Counted from the stretch's first letter, positions 6,719 to 15,602 are shown. The stretch is 32,180 bases of DNA from Patescibacteria group bacterium (GCA_018063125.1 JAGOQY010000003.1:6514-38693); one strand, 5' to 3'. The notes: generated from the letters alone by a model not told the origin. Program-made: numbers and translations.

Positions 6719-8301
6719 GATGTTGATTTTTCTGCGGGTAATTCTGCCCGAAACGCTGATCCTCGCCCCGCGCCTTCACTTGTCGCATGAATACGACCAC
6801 CGGCCGCCTCCAGCAAACGTCTCACGATATAAAGCCCCAACCCCGTCCCCTGCACCGATCGGACATGCGCCGAACGCCCACGATGAAACTTATGAAACAA
6901 ATCCGCACCCTCCTCTTCTGAAAACCCAATCCCCGTATCCCGAATTTCAATTTGAATCTTCCCATTCTCAAATGAGACATCGCCCGTCACTTCTCCAGTG
7001 GCTGTGTACTTCACCGCGTTGTCCAAAAGATTAAACAACGACTGTCGCAGAACCTCCGCATCTAGTGTCACTTTTTTCGGAACAGAAGCATCGACCTTCA
7101 CGTTGAACCGAATCTTTTTTGAAGACGCCGCATCCTCAATCTCAGCGATGAGCTCCGCCACAATCGCCCGCACATCCGTCGACACGCGTTCTGAGCGATA
7201 GGTTCCCGCATCGAGACGCGAAGCATCCAAGAATGTTTCAGCGAGCGAAAGAAGTCGCGAAGCAGAAGACTCAATCAACCCGGTCGCGATTCGTGCGCGT
7301 TCTGGCAGCTCTCCGTAATCCCCTTCGCGAAGCATGGCGGATGATGAACGAATCCCACCAAGCGGTCCACGGAGTTGGTGCGCCACCATATCGAGAAAAT
7401 CGTTCTTCGCGTGTTCCAGATACTGAAGCTCGCGATTCGTCGCTTCGAGGACATGGCGTTTCTCACGCTCCTGTCCGATGCTCCAGATCGCGAGAAATCC
7501 AAATGCTCCGACCAAGATCAATCCGATCATGGTCGTCACAATTTCTGGAATCGTGTTTGAGCGAAGAACCAACACCGATCCGAATGCCGCGAGAAACAGG
7601 AAAAACCCTTCGAGCGGACCCAGCTCCACATTCAAAAATGATGCGCGCGCGAAACCCGTCAACGAAAACACGAGAAACCACGTCGCAAAAAATGGCATAG
7701 CAAATCCAACCGGCAATGGACCCGCAATGAACTGCAAAAGTCCGGCCGCAAGAAACGGAATGATAATCACAAGCCCATACGCCGCCCGACGATGTGCGAG
7801 TTCCGAAACGTGTTTTGTATGAAGAAGCGGATACAGTTCCCAGCCCACCGCAATCATCGCGAACGTCACAAAGAACGCACCGAGAATCGCTCCCGCATCA
7901 ATCAACAACCGTGCAAGATCCGACGATACTCCGATGAACGGCGCCGCCAGACCGATCGCAAATAACACGAACACGATCAAAGACATGACGTATACCGCGA
8001 TCGTCCCACGTTGCAGTGGACGACGTCCGACCGCACCCGCCGCATGAATCGCGACCGCCGGCGCCGCACAACTCAAGAGATAGAAAAATAATTTCCAGCC
8101 AATCACCGAAACCGTCGGCACACCAGACTGAAGAAGCAGAAACCAATCCGCCGACGTCCAGATCGAAAGCGCCACGGCCATCAGCGCATAAAGCAACGTT
8201 CCCGTCGCCCAGCGGTTGCGGAGCCACACAATCACCCCGAGCATGAACACGGCGGACGAAGCGCCGATCGTCAAAACTAATTCCAGTGGAAGAAGACCCA
8301 T
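6715..8301 (-). CDS. Membrane sensor histidine kinase
   Basis: A 528-residue sensor kinase. The N-terminal half (about 1-275) has some eight hydrophobic segments and no obvious extracellular domain, so it may sense membrane or intramembrane signals. The HisKA domain contains DMVAHQLRGPLGG with the phospho-acceptor His308. The HATPase domain has the N box LFNLLDNAVKYT (about 422-433), G1 DTGIGF (455-460) and G2 GTGLGLYIV (485-493), all intact, so it should be active. No response-regulator gene is present anywhere in this window, so the partner lies elsewhere. It lies between argS and bactofilin, overlapping the latter by four bases. No Shine-Dalgarno is visible. A palindromic element separates it from argS. 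Confidence 0.92.
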   Translation of the reverse strand: MGLLPLELVLTIGASSAVFMLGVIVWLRNRWATGTLLYALMAVALSIWTSADWFLLLQSGVPTVSVIGWKLFFYLLSCAAPAVAIHAAGAVGRRPLQRGTIAVYVMSLIVFVLFAIGLAAPFIGVSSDLARLLIDAGAILGAFFVTFAMIAVGWELYPLLHTKHVSELAHRRAAYGLVIIIPFLAAGLLQFIAGPLPVGFAMPFFATWFLVFSLTGFARASFLNVELGPLEGFFLFLAAFGSVLVLRSNTIPEIVTTMIGLILVGAFGFLAIWSIGQEREKRHVLEATNRELQYLEHAKNDFLDMVAHQLRGPLGGIRSSSAMLREGDYGELPERARIATGLIESSASRLLSLAETFLDASRLDAGTYRSERVSTDVRAIVAELIAEIEDAASSKKIRFNVKVDASVPKKVTLDAEVLRQSLFNLLDNAVKYTATGEVTGDVSFENGKIQIEIRDTGIGFSEEEGADLFHKFHRGRSAHVRSVQGTGLGLYIVRRLLEAAGGRIHATSEGAGRGSAFRAELPAEKSTS

Positions 8302-8322
8302 GACGGATAGGATACATCACCC

Positions 8323-8389
8323 GTGTCATTCCCGTGCAGGCGGGAATCTGGCCTCAAGCCGGTTCCCCGCCTTCACGAGGACGACATGA
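8323..8389. repeat. Palindromic repeat element between argS and kinase
   Basis: The sequence starts GTGTCATTCCCGTGCAGGCG, continues to GGAATCTGG, and is followed after a short spacer by a diverged copy in reverse orientation. The second half, read backwards, is GTCGTCCTCGTGAAGGCGGG then GAACCGG. Each half is itself a hairpin, and the two halves can pair with each other. The element abuts the argS stop codon. A single half-copy with compensating changes is found inside valS at 13387-13415. This resembles the widespread 'GTCATTCCCGC..GCGGGAATC' family of small palindromic repeats. It could also act as a weak terminator or mRNA end for argS. Confidence 0.75.
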
Positions 8390-10240
8390 CTACATCTCAT
8401 CCGGCATCGGAATGCCGAGAAGATCCAAACCTTGGATCAATACCGACTGTGTTGCCGCAATCAATCGAAGACGCGCCTGCTTCACCCCAAATTCAGATTC
8501 CAGCACGTTCACGTCGTGATAGAACTTCGTAATTTCCTGAGCCATGGTGAAGCACCACTGCGCAAGAACCGAAGGTTTCAGTTCAATCGCAGATCGACGA
8601 CACGCCACGGGAAACGCGGCGAGATGAAGCACGAGGCGCTTTTCCGACGGGTCGGTGAGAAGCGTGAGATCGCCTGCGCCACTCTCTGGATCCCAATTCG
8701 CTTTCTTCAAAATCGCTCCGAGGCGTGTGGCCGCGTATTGAACGTACGGACCGGTGTCGCCATCGAAGGACAACGCGCGTTCCAAATCGAACGTAAACAA
8801 CTTCTCTGGGTCCTGCTTCAACATCCCATATTTAATTCCGCCCATCGCGAGCGCCCACGACGTGTGTTCCAATCGTCCTTTTGACCAATCGTCATGTCGC
8901 GACTGCGTTTCTTTCCAGGTCATCCCAACAACCTCTTTTCGAAAATCCTGATACGTCACCACATTTCCATCACGGCTCGACATGGCTCCGCTCTTCAACG
9001 TTACAAACTCATATCCAATGAACTCCTGCGGCTTACCGATCTTCATGAGCTCAAGCGTGCGGAAGAGCTGTTTGAAATACAACGCCTGTCGGTTATCCAC
9101 CATGATCAAACTCCGTGACATCTTTCGATACTCCTCAAACTTCATCTTCGCGAGCGCCAAATCCTTCGTCGCATACAACGATGTTCCGTCCGACTTTCGA
9201 ATCAGAAACATACCAAGCTTTTCTTCTTCCAAATCCACGACAATCGCGCCCTGACTTTCACGTGCGACTTTTTTGGAGATCAACTCATCCACCATGCGCT
9301 GACCTTCATCGACGACTTCGCTTTCAAAATATTGTCGTTTAATCGCGACACCGAGGTCATCAAAAATCTCCGCCATCTCATCGACGGACCAACGTCGCGT
9401 CTCATGCCAAATCGCTTCCCACCCAGGAATGTGCGCCTCAAGATTATGCTGGACCTGCGACACCTGCTCTTTCCAATCCGGATTTTCATCCAGCAATTTC
9501 GTGGCTTCCGCGTAATATCGACCAAGTGTTGCGCCTGTTCGCTCCGTTTTTGGGATCCCCGCCAAAATCGCCTTGGCCATCGCTTCATCCAGATTTGCCA
9601 ACACGTAATCCGTCCATTCATCCGCCTTCATCGCGACAAATTCCGGCTCACCCTTCTTCGGTTTTTTCTTAGGCTTTGCTTGAACCACGGCAGATGATCC
9701 AATGCGCACCAACAACCACAAGCACTTGGCGACATGCGCGCCAACATCTCCGTGATAGCTCGCCGGGATCACGTTCCATCCGTTGTGCTTCAACAACTTC
9801 ACGAGCGAAACGCCAAGAACAAGATTTCGCAAATGACCAACATGAATCTCTTTGTGCGTATTCGGCTGAGCATACTCAAACATCAACTCCTGTCCTTTTC
9901 CGTCATCCGACATTCCATATTCCTCCCCCGCGTTCTCGATGTCGCCAACAAGACGGTTGATCAGATCCCCGGTCTTAAAAATCACGTTCACATACGGCCC
10001 AGCCGCCGTCGCACTCTCGACGGTCTGATCCCCCTTCGCCAATTTCGATGCGAGTTCTTTCGCAATCTCCGCCGGATTCTTTCCCGTAGACTTCGCCAAT
10101 TTAAAACACCCAAAACACACATCACCCAAATCCGGCTTCGGTGGCGTCACAAGTTCATCCGCCAAAACTTTGGTTCCGGTCTCATCCGAAAGCCACATCG
10201 CCACATGCGACTTCATCGCATCCCAGGAAGAATATGCCAT
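8390..10240 (-). CDS. argS: Arginyl-tRNA synthetase
   Basis: A 616-residue class I arginyl-tRNA synthetase that charges tRNA-Arg. Visible parts are an N-terminal Arg-tRNA-synthetase additional domain (about 1-110), the HIGH motif as HVGH (133-136) in EYAQPNTHKEIHVGH, the KMSKS-loop equivalent MSSRDGN (420-426), and a DALR anticodon-binding helix bundle ending in LLGIPMPDEM, as is usual for the family. A Lys/Pro-rich stretch AKPKKKPKKGEPE (about 188-200) is an insertion compared with E. coli ArgS. The gene begins one base after the tyrS stop codon, so the two synthetases are co-transcribed. A palindromic repeat lies directly behind its stop. Confidence 0.97.
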   Translation of the reverse strand: MAYSSWDAMKSHVAMWLSDETGTKVLADELVTPPKPDLGDVCFGCFKLAKSTGKNPAEIAKELASKLAKGDQTVESATAAGPYVNVIFKTGDLINRLVGDIENAGEEYGMSDDGKGQELMFEYAQPNTHKEIHVGHLRNLVLGVSLVKLLKHNGWNVIPASYHGDVGAHVAKCLWLLVRIGSSAVVQAKPKKKPKKGEPEFVAMKADEWTDYVLANLDEAMAKAILAGIPKTERTGATLGRYYAEATKLLDENPDWKEQVSQVQHNLEAHIPGWEAIWHETRRWSVDEMAEIFDDLGVAIKRQYFESEVVDEGQRMVDELISKKVARESQGAIVVDLEEEKLGMFLIRKSDGTSLYATKDLALAKMKFEEYRKMSRSLIMVDNRQALYFKQLFRTLELMKIGKPQEFIGYEFVTLKSGAMSSRDGNVVTYQDFRKEVVGMTWKETQSRHDDWSKGRLEHTSWALAMGGIKYGMLKQDPEKLFTFDLERALSFDGDTGPYVQYAATRLGAILKKANWDPESGAGDLTLLTDPSEKRLVLHLAAFPVACRRSAIELKPSVLAQWCFTMAQEITKFYHDVNVLESEFGVKQARLRLIAATQSVLIQGLDLLGIPMPDEM

Positions 10241-10241
10241 A

Positions 10242-11447
10242 TCAGCCTTTGATCAATTTCACGAAATGTCGCTTTCCTTTTTGAATCACAGATGGCGCCT
10301 TTACGGTCGCCGTAATGTCCTTCACGACTTCTCCATCTACCTTTACGCCACCCTGCTCAATCTGACGACGCGCATCGGATTTGGACGTGACCATCTTGGA
10401 AGACACGAGAACATCCATCAACGTCATCGCAGACGAAACGGCGAGCTCTTCCATCTCTTCCGGCATTTCTCCCGCCTGATGAACGTTCGCAAAATTTACT
10501 TCTGCCGCATCTGCAGATTTCTCGCCCGCAAGCGAACGAACAATCTCTTTCGCCAAACGACGCTTCAAGCTCATGGGATTCTCCCCCTTCTTCATGGATT
10601 TCTCCATGGTCTTGATCTCGGAATCCGAAACATCCGTACACAATTCAAATCCCGGGAGAATCATCCCGTCCGTCCAGCTCATGACTTTTCCGTACATGTC
10701 TTCTGGAGAATCCGAAAGCGCAATCATGTTCCCTTCACTCTTTCCCATCTTCTTTCCCGTCGGATCCACAAGAAGCTTTGTCGTCAAAACAAATTTCTCA
10801 CGGTTCTTCAACGTGCGCTGAAGCGTACGCCCTGCAAGCATATTGAATGTCTGATCGTTTCCACCAACTTCCATGTCGACATCCATCGCCACAGAGTCGT
10901 AGCCCTGCATGAGCGGATAGAGGAATTCATGAAGACCAACCGGTTTTCCTTCTTCGATCCGCTTCTCAAACATATCTCGTTCCATCATCTGCTGAACCGT
11001 GAAATTCGAAGCGAGCTCAACGACATCGTTAAACGACATCTTTCCAAGCCAGGAACTATTAAACTTCAACTCCGCCGCATTCGGTCCGGTGAAGTCGATA
11101 ATCTTCTCAAGCTGTTTCTTGTAGCCTTTGCAGTTCGCAAGCACTTCTTCGCGCGTCAGTTGTTTTCGCGTCGCAAGTTTGTCCGTCGGATCACCAATCA
11201 TCGCGGTGAAATCTCCGATCAATAAAATAATCTTGTGGCCCATCTTCTGAAGTTCCGCGAATTTCCGAATCGGAATCAAGTGACCCAAATGAATCGACGG
11301 ACCTGTCGGATCAATACCGTAATAAATCGTGAGCGGCTTGCCCGAGACCAACGCCTCAGCGAGCTTTTCCTTTTTCGGATAGACATTCTCGACGGCGCGC
11401 GTCAGAAACGTCTCGATCTGTGTTTTGTCCGTGCTCACCTTGGCCAT
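10242..11447 (-). CDS. tyrS: Tyrosyl-tRNA synthetase
   Basis: A 401-residue class I tyrosyl-tRNA synthetase. Motifs are YYGIDPTGPSIHLGH with HLGH at 53-56, the tyrosine-pocket region GGNDQTFNM (about 195-203), KKMGKSEGN with KMGKS at 233-237, and a C-terminal S4 RNA-binding domain from about 335. The length and the KMGKS form fit the bacterial TyrRS subgroup that keeps the HxGH motif as HLGH. It is the first gene of the run tyrS-argS-kinase-bactofilin-DAGK-like. A promoter can be proposed 12 bases before the ATG. AGGA lies five bases upstream of the ATG but would lie outside such a short transcript. Confidence 0.97.
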   Translation of the reverse strand: MAKVSTDKTQIETFLTRAVENVYPKKEKLAEALVSGKPLTIYYGIDPTGPSIHLGHLIPIRKFAELQKMGHKIILLIGDFTAMIGDPTDKLATRKQLTREEVLANCKGYKKQLEKIIDFTGPNAAELKFNSSWLGKMSFNDVVELASNFTVQQMMERDMFEKRIEEGKPVGLHEFLYPLMQGYDSVAMDVDMEVGGNDQTFNMLAGRTLQRTLKNREKFVLTTKLLVDPTGKKMGKSEGNMIALSDSPEDMYGKVMSWTDGMILPGFELCTDVSDSEIKTMEKSMKKGENPMSLKRRLAKEIVRSLAGEKSADAAEVNFANVHQAGEMPEEMEELAVSSAMTLMDVLVSSKMVTSKSDARRQIEQGGVKVDGEVVKDITATVKAPSVIQKGKRHFVKLIKG

Positions 11448-11459
11448 AATTTCCTGCTC

Positions 11460-11488
11460 ATCCTAACGAAAAAGGCTGAAAAGCGCAA
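11460..11488 (-). promoter_or_regulatory. Probable promoter of the tyrS run
   Basis: On minus, TTGCGC (11483-11488), a 17-base spacer, then TAGGAT (11460-11465). The ATG of tyrS is 12 bases after the -10, which would give a leader of about six bases. The -35 overlaps the T-run of the upstream terminator. The -35 is weak. Confidence 0.45.
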
Positions 11489-11523
11489 AAAGAAAAGACC
11501 CCGCCTCAGTAGAGGGCAGGGTC
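11484..11523 (-). terminator. One-way terminator of the cyclase gene
   Basis: On minus, GACCCTGCCCTC and GAGGCGGGGTC flank the loop TACT (11497-11523), followed by TTTTCTTTTTG. It separates the cyclase gene from tyrS. Confidence 0.8.
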
Positions 11524-11530
11524 GAGTTGT

Positions 11531-12757
11531 TCAGCGGACGGCGATCGGCGTGCTCGTGGAGCCGCTCGCGCCGACCATCGGGGTACGCGGAACGTGGATG
11601 AAGGACATCCACTCTTCCTTGTCACCCGAGTCTTCGAAGTCTTCGTACATGTCGTCGGCCAGGTGGCCGAGGTGCATGCTCTCGATGTGCGTGATCCCGT
11701 TCTTCACGATGAGGTGATGGTGAACGGGAAACGGAACGCCGGGCGGGATCGGCGACGGCGGATGCGGGAAGTTCGAGAACGGCGGCCAGACCGCGAAATC
11801 GATCGCCCACGCATCGGAGCCGACGGCCACGACGTGCTTGCTCGCGAGCCAGACGGCCGCTTCGAGGTTGATGCCGGGCGTCGAACCCGCGAGACCAGGA
11901 CCACCCTGGTAGTAGACGTCGCGAGGCTGGCTCCACATCTCCTCCCAACCCGTGTTGAAGAGGACGACGTCGCCTTCCTTGATGGTGTTCTGGCCCATCC
12001 CCTGCGCCTTGAGGGAGCAGATCAGATGGCCCAGCGTCACCTCGTAGCCGGGAGGCAACATCTCGTTGTTGTTCATGAACCGCTTCACGTCGATCATGAT
12101 CGCACGCGTGATGATCGGCTTCAGCTTCTCGACGCCGAGGTGGTGCGCGCCGTTCGCCCCGTGGACGTCGGCGCCCGTGAACCCCCCGTAGTACACGAGG
12201 TTGTTCGGATCCGAGTTGCCCGGCGGGTTGAACCCGAAGTGGTAGAACGCGTCGACCTGCGTCCCGATCTGCGCGAAGGCCGTCCCCAATCCCGTCGAGG
12301 GATCGTGGTTCGTGTCGCCGTTGTACGCTTGAGAGGGCGAGAACACGAACGGCGGGTACGAGGTGAGCTCGTAGTTGGCATCCGGATTGACCGGCATCCC
12401 CTTCACGAGCTCGTGGGACAGCTCGTACACCCGCCCCTTGCCGAAGTGCTCGGCGCCCTTCTTGGCCTGCTGACGCGTCTGCGTGTTCGTCTCGCCAGCC
12501 TCGATGTCCGCGCCGGGTACATTGGCCCAGCGCGACGGACCCGGAGTCGGGTCGTAGGTGAGCGGATCGAAGCCCTCGACGTGGTAGTCGTTCGGGTTGC
12601 ATGGCCCGTCACCCCCATGGTGCGCGAGCTGAACCTCACCCGTCTCCTCCGGCGAGGGACTGACGGTCGGCTCCGACTCCTCGGGCGCTTCGCACCCGAT
12701 GAAGCCGAAAGAAGCAACGGCCATGATGGCCATCATGAACGAAAAGGATCGTCGCAT
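11531..12757 (-). CDS. Cyclase-family (kynurenine formamidase-like) lipoprotein
   Basis: A 408-residue exported lipoprotein of the metal-dependent cyclase family (PF04199; relatives of bacterial kynurenine formamidase and polyketide-like cyclases). A lipoprotein signal at 1-22 ends in FIG|C, followed by a Pro/Glu-rich linker. The metal-site region reads IGTQVDAFYHFG, where the classical H-x-G-T-H-x-D-x-x-x-H has Gln at both early His positions. Other typical blocks are LPPGYEVT, IKEGDVVLFNTGWEEMW, HVVAVGSDAWAID and HHHLIVKNGITHIE. I chose the ATG at 12757 because GGGAG lies eight bases upstream and the signal peptide then starts with MRR. The gene is clearly richer in G+C than its neighbours and has a private terminator. 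Probably acquired. The substrate is unknown. Confidence 0.85.
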   Translation of the reverse strand: MRRSFSFMMAIMAVASFGFIGCEAPEESEPTVSPSPEETGEVQLAHHGGDGPCNPNDYHVEGFDPLTYDPTPGPSRWANVPGADIEAGETNTQTRQQAKKGAEHFGKGRVYELSHELVKGMPVNPDANYELTSYPPFVFSPSQAYNGDTNHDPSTGLGTAFAQIGTQVDAFYHFGFNPPGNSDPNNLVYYGGFTGADVHGANGAHHLGVEKLKPIITRAIMIDVKRFMNNNEMLPPGYEVTLGHLICSLKAQGMGQNTIKEGDVVLFNTGWEEMWSQPRDVYYQGGPGLAGSTPGINLEAAVWLASKHVVAVGSDAWAIDFAVWPPFSNFPHPPSPIPPGVPFPVHHHLIVKNGITHIESMHLGHLADDMYEDFEDSGDKEEWMSFIHVPRTPMVGASGSTSTPIAVR

Positions 12758-12840
12758 AGCATGTCTCCCGTTGTGACGCGGTGTCTCACGACTCTGCATC
12801 CCATGAACTGCCGAAAGTAAAGCTCCCAAAGGAAGTCTGA

Positions 12841-12874
12841 AAAGAACAAAGACTGCTCAAACTGATGAGCAGGT
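12841..12874 (-). terminator. Probable terminator of valS
   Basis: On minus, CTGCTCA and TGAGCAG flank a short loop (12853-12874), followed by TCTTTGTTCTTTT. It lies about 60 bases after the valS stop and before the cyclase gene. I see no strong promoter for the cyclase gene in 12758-12850. Confidence 0.65.
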
Positions 12875-12933
12875 CGGGAGATTACCCTTTGAGATCAATC
12901 GAAACAAGATGAACCCTTGTGGGTAAACACGAT

Positions 12934-15561
12934 TTACACCAATTTCTCCAAACGTTCCTTCAACGCCTTCAGCTTCGCTTCCGCCTCTCCGTACTTCCGT
13001 TCCATCTCCTCTTTCACCTTCACCGGAGCTTTTGAAATAAATTCTTGGTTTCCCAATTTTCCACGGACAGATTCAAGATAGCTTTCCGTTTCTTGGATTT
13101 CCTTTTCTGTCTTGGCACGTTCTTTTTCAATATCGACAGAGCCTGCAACATTCAGGCCAATCGTCGCGCCTCCAGAAACCGTGGTCGCCCAGCCATCTGG
13201 GATTTCATCGACAAACGAAATCGATTCCGCTCGTGCAAGTGTTTTTAAAATCTCGATCTGCGCTTCCGCAAGCGATCGGACATCTTTCGCCGTGACGAGC
13301 GAGAACTCCACCATCTTCACCGGCTCGATTCCCTGCTCCGCACGAAGTCGACGCATGTCCGTGACGAGCTCACGAACGAGATCAAACTGGATTCCTGCCT
13401 CCGCAGGAATGACACCGTGGGGCCAGGCTGACACGATCAGCTGACCTTCAAACCCAGCCTCCTTCCACACAGATTCCGTCACGAATGGCATGTACGGATG
13501 CCACAACGCGAGAACGGTCTTGAGGATGTATGAGAGTATCGAAGCTTTTCCTTTTTCGATCTTCGCAATTTCAAGATACCAGTCCGCCAAATCTCCCCAC
13601 GTAAAATCCCGAAGCTCTTCACCCGCAGACGAGAACTGATACGTCTCAATCTTCTTTGTGACACTTGAAGTCACTTCCGCGAGCCGCGAAAGAATCCATC
13701 GATCCGCAAGCGTCTTCGCTTCCGGCTCTCCAACCTTTTCATCCCCGATCTGCATCAAAATAAATCGCGAGATGTTCCACAGCTTATTCGTGAAATTCCG
13801 GAAGCCCTGAATCTTCTCTTCCGACAACTTCACATCCTGCCCCGGCGTTGATCCAAGAACGAGCGATAGACGAACCGCATCCGTTCCGTATTTCGGAATG
13901 AGATCCAACGGATCCAAAATATTCCCGAGCGACTTGCTCATCTTTCTCCCCTGTTCGTCGCGAACAAGACCATGAAGATACACGTCCTTAAACGGAACTT
14001 CACCGAGCGCATACGTCGACATGAGAATCATGCGAGCCACCCAGAAAAAGAGAATATCGTATCCGGTTTCGAGAACCGCCGTCGGATGAAACGCTTTGTT
14101 CTTTTCCCACGCGTCCTTATCCGGCCAACCCAACGTCGAGAATGTCCAAAGCCCGGACGAGAACCATGTATCGAGCGTGTCGGGATCCTGCGTCCAATCT
14201 GAACCCGGCGATGTGGCAGACACCTGCATTTCTTCGCCGCGATACCATACCGGAATGCGATGACCGAACCAGATCTGACGCGAGATGCACCAATCACGAA
14301 GGTTATCGATCCAATGAAAATATGTTTTATCAAAACGTTCCGGCACGATTTTCGTTTGTCCGGATTCAACCGCATGACGCATCAATTCCTTAAGCGTCGT
14401 CTTCTCCCCCTTCTTCCATTTACCAAGCGTATCATTTCGCAGCGCAAACGATTTGTTCACACGAATAAACCATTGTTCCATCGGAAGCTGTTCCACCGGC
14501 GCACCACCACGTTCCGCAATGGGAAGATTCTGTGCAACGTCCGCGACAGATTCGAGAAGCCCGCTCGCTTCGAGCGTGCCCTGAACTTTCTTTCGCGTTT
14601 CTTCAATCGTGAGTCCGCCAAATCCTTCACCAACAGCCTCAGCAATCATGCGGCCATCTTTTCCAATGACCGGAATCGTTTCAAGTCCATGACGAACTGC
14701 CATCTCTGCATCAATCATGGAATGCGCAGGCGTCACACCAAGCGTGCCCGTCCCAAATTCCGGATCAACGGCTTCATCCGCAATAATCTTGATCGTAAGC
14801 TTCTTTCCGCAAAACGTCGGCGTAAATGTTTGTCCGACGAGTTTCGCATACCGCGCATCTTCTGGATGCACGGCCACTGCTGTATCACCGAATTTCGTTT
14901 CCGGTCGCGTCGTTGAAATCGCAATCGGAAAATCTTTATCGTATTTGAACGTCAAAAGCTTTGCCGTGGTTTCTTTGGTCTGTACTTCGTCATCCGAAAG
15001 CGTGGTCTGAAATTGCGGATCCCAGTTCACGATGCGATAGCCGCGCTCAATGATGCCGTCGTCATACATCATCTTGAACATCTCGTTCACGGCCGCATTT
15101 CGTTCTTCATCCAACGTATATTTTTCCGCCGACCAATCGCAGGACGATCCCATCTTTCGAACCTGTGTCCGGATTGTCGTCGCGGACTCCTCAGCAAACT
15201 TCACAACCTCTTCCAAAAATTTCTCACGACCCAATTCCTCGCGAGGATTCTTCATCCCCTGTTTCATCAAAAGTTGTTCGACCTTCACCTGGGTCGCAAT
15301 CGCCGCGTGATCCGTTCCTGGAATCCACCACGCGCGTTTTCCTTGCATCCGATGAAAACGGATCAACAAATCCTCAATCGCGAGCATGGTCGCATGACCC
15401 ATATGCAACGTCCCCGTCCGATTCGGCGGAGGCATCACGATGGAATACGGTTCCCCGGTTCCCTGCGGCTTGTACGCGCCGGATTCTTCCCAAGTCTTGG
15501 AAATCGCATCTTCTACGGCGGAGGCATCGTAGGCCTTTGGGAGATCGTCAAAGCGGGACAT
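12934..15561 (-). CDS. valS: Valyl-tRNA synthetase with in-frame repeat peptide
   Basis: An 875-residue class I valyl-tRNA synthetase. Motifs are PPPNRTGTLHMGHA with HMGH at 53-56, the editing domain region (about 190-350), the WCISRQIWFGHRIPVWY block (about 424-440), KMSKSLGN at 540-547, an anticodon-binding domain, and a C-terminal coiled-coil arm (about 805-875). I start at the ATG at 15561 (MSRFDDLPKAYD), which matches the family N-terminus; the frame stays open upstream. Residues 717-725, VIPAEAGIQ, are encoded by a copy of the palindromic repeat seen at 8323 and lie just after the family block LIVSAWP, in a linker of the anticodon domain. No Shine-Dalgarno; a promoter lies 12 bases before the ATG. 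Confidence 0.97.
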   Translation of the reverse strand: MSRFDDLPKAYDASAVEDAISKTWEESGAYKPQGTGEPYSIVMPPPNRTGTLHMGHATMLAIEDLLIRFHRMQGKRAWWIPGTDHAAIATQVKVEQLLMKQGMKNPREELGREKFLEEVVKFAEESATTIRTQVRKMGSSCDWSAEKYTLDEERNAAVNEMFKMMYDDGIIERGYRIVNWDPQFQTTLSDDEVQTKETTAKLLTFKYDKDFPIAISTTRPETKFGDTAVAVHPEDARYAKLVGQTFTPTFCGKKLTIKIIADEAVDPEFGTGTLGVTPAHSMIDAEMAVRHGLETIPVIGKDGRMIAEAVGEGFGGLTIEETRKKVQGTLEASGLLESVADVAQNLPIAERGGAPVEQLPMEQWFIRVNKSFALRNDTLGKWKKGEKTTLKELMRHAVESGQTKIVPERFDKTYFHWIDNLRDWCISRQIWFGHRIPVWYRGEEMQVSATSPGSDWTQDPDTLDTWFSSGLWTFSTLGWPDKDAWEKNKAFHPTAVLETGYDILFFWVARMILMSTYALGEVPFKDVYLHGLVRDEQGRKMSKSLGNILDPLDLIPKYGTDAVRLSLVLGSTPGQDVKLSEEKIQGFRNFTNKLWNISRFILMQIGDEKVGEPEAKTLADRWILSRLAEVTSSVTKKIETYQFSSAGEELRDFTWGDLADWYLEIAKIEKGKASILSYILKTVLALWHPYMPFVTESVWKEAGFEGQLIVSAWPHGVIPAEAGIQFDLVRELVTDMRRLRAEQGIEPVKMVEFSLVTAKDVRSLAEAQIEILKTLARAESISFVDEIPDGWATTVSGGATIGLNVAGSVDIEKERAKTEKEIQETESYLESVRGKLGNQEFISKAPVKVKEEMERKYGEAEAKLKALKERLEKLV
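13387..13415 (-). repeat. Palindromic repeat copy inside valS
   Basis: On minus this reads GTGTCATTCCTGCGGAGGCA then GGAATCCAG. It matches the first half of the element at 8323-8351 apart from paired changes that keep the CCTGC/GCAGG stem (CCCG/CGGG in the other copy). It is in frame and encodes VIPAEAGIQ, residues 717-725 of ValS. Confidence 0.8.
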
Positions 15562-15573
15562 ATCAGTGCGGAG

Positions 15574-15602
15574 ATCGTACGTGAGGGGTTTCAATTCGGC
15601 AA
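15574..15602 (-). promoter_or_regulatory. Promoter of valS
   Basis: On minus, TTGCCG (15597-15602), a 17-base spacer and TACGAT (15574-15579). The chosen ATG is 12 bases after the -10, so the leader would be about six bases and without a Shine-Dalgarno. This supports the start at 15561. Confidence 0.55.

Noticed and set aside
11594-12820. A 408-codon open frame on plus opposite the cyclase gene
   Set aside because: The minus frame has a lipoprotein signal, family motifs, a Shine-Dalgarno and a terminator; the plus frame is Arg/Val-rich without motifs.
12758-12850. Promoter of the cyclase gene
   Set aside because: Candidates such as TTTACT lack a -35 at a proper distance. Not reported as a feature.
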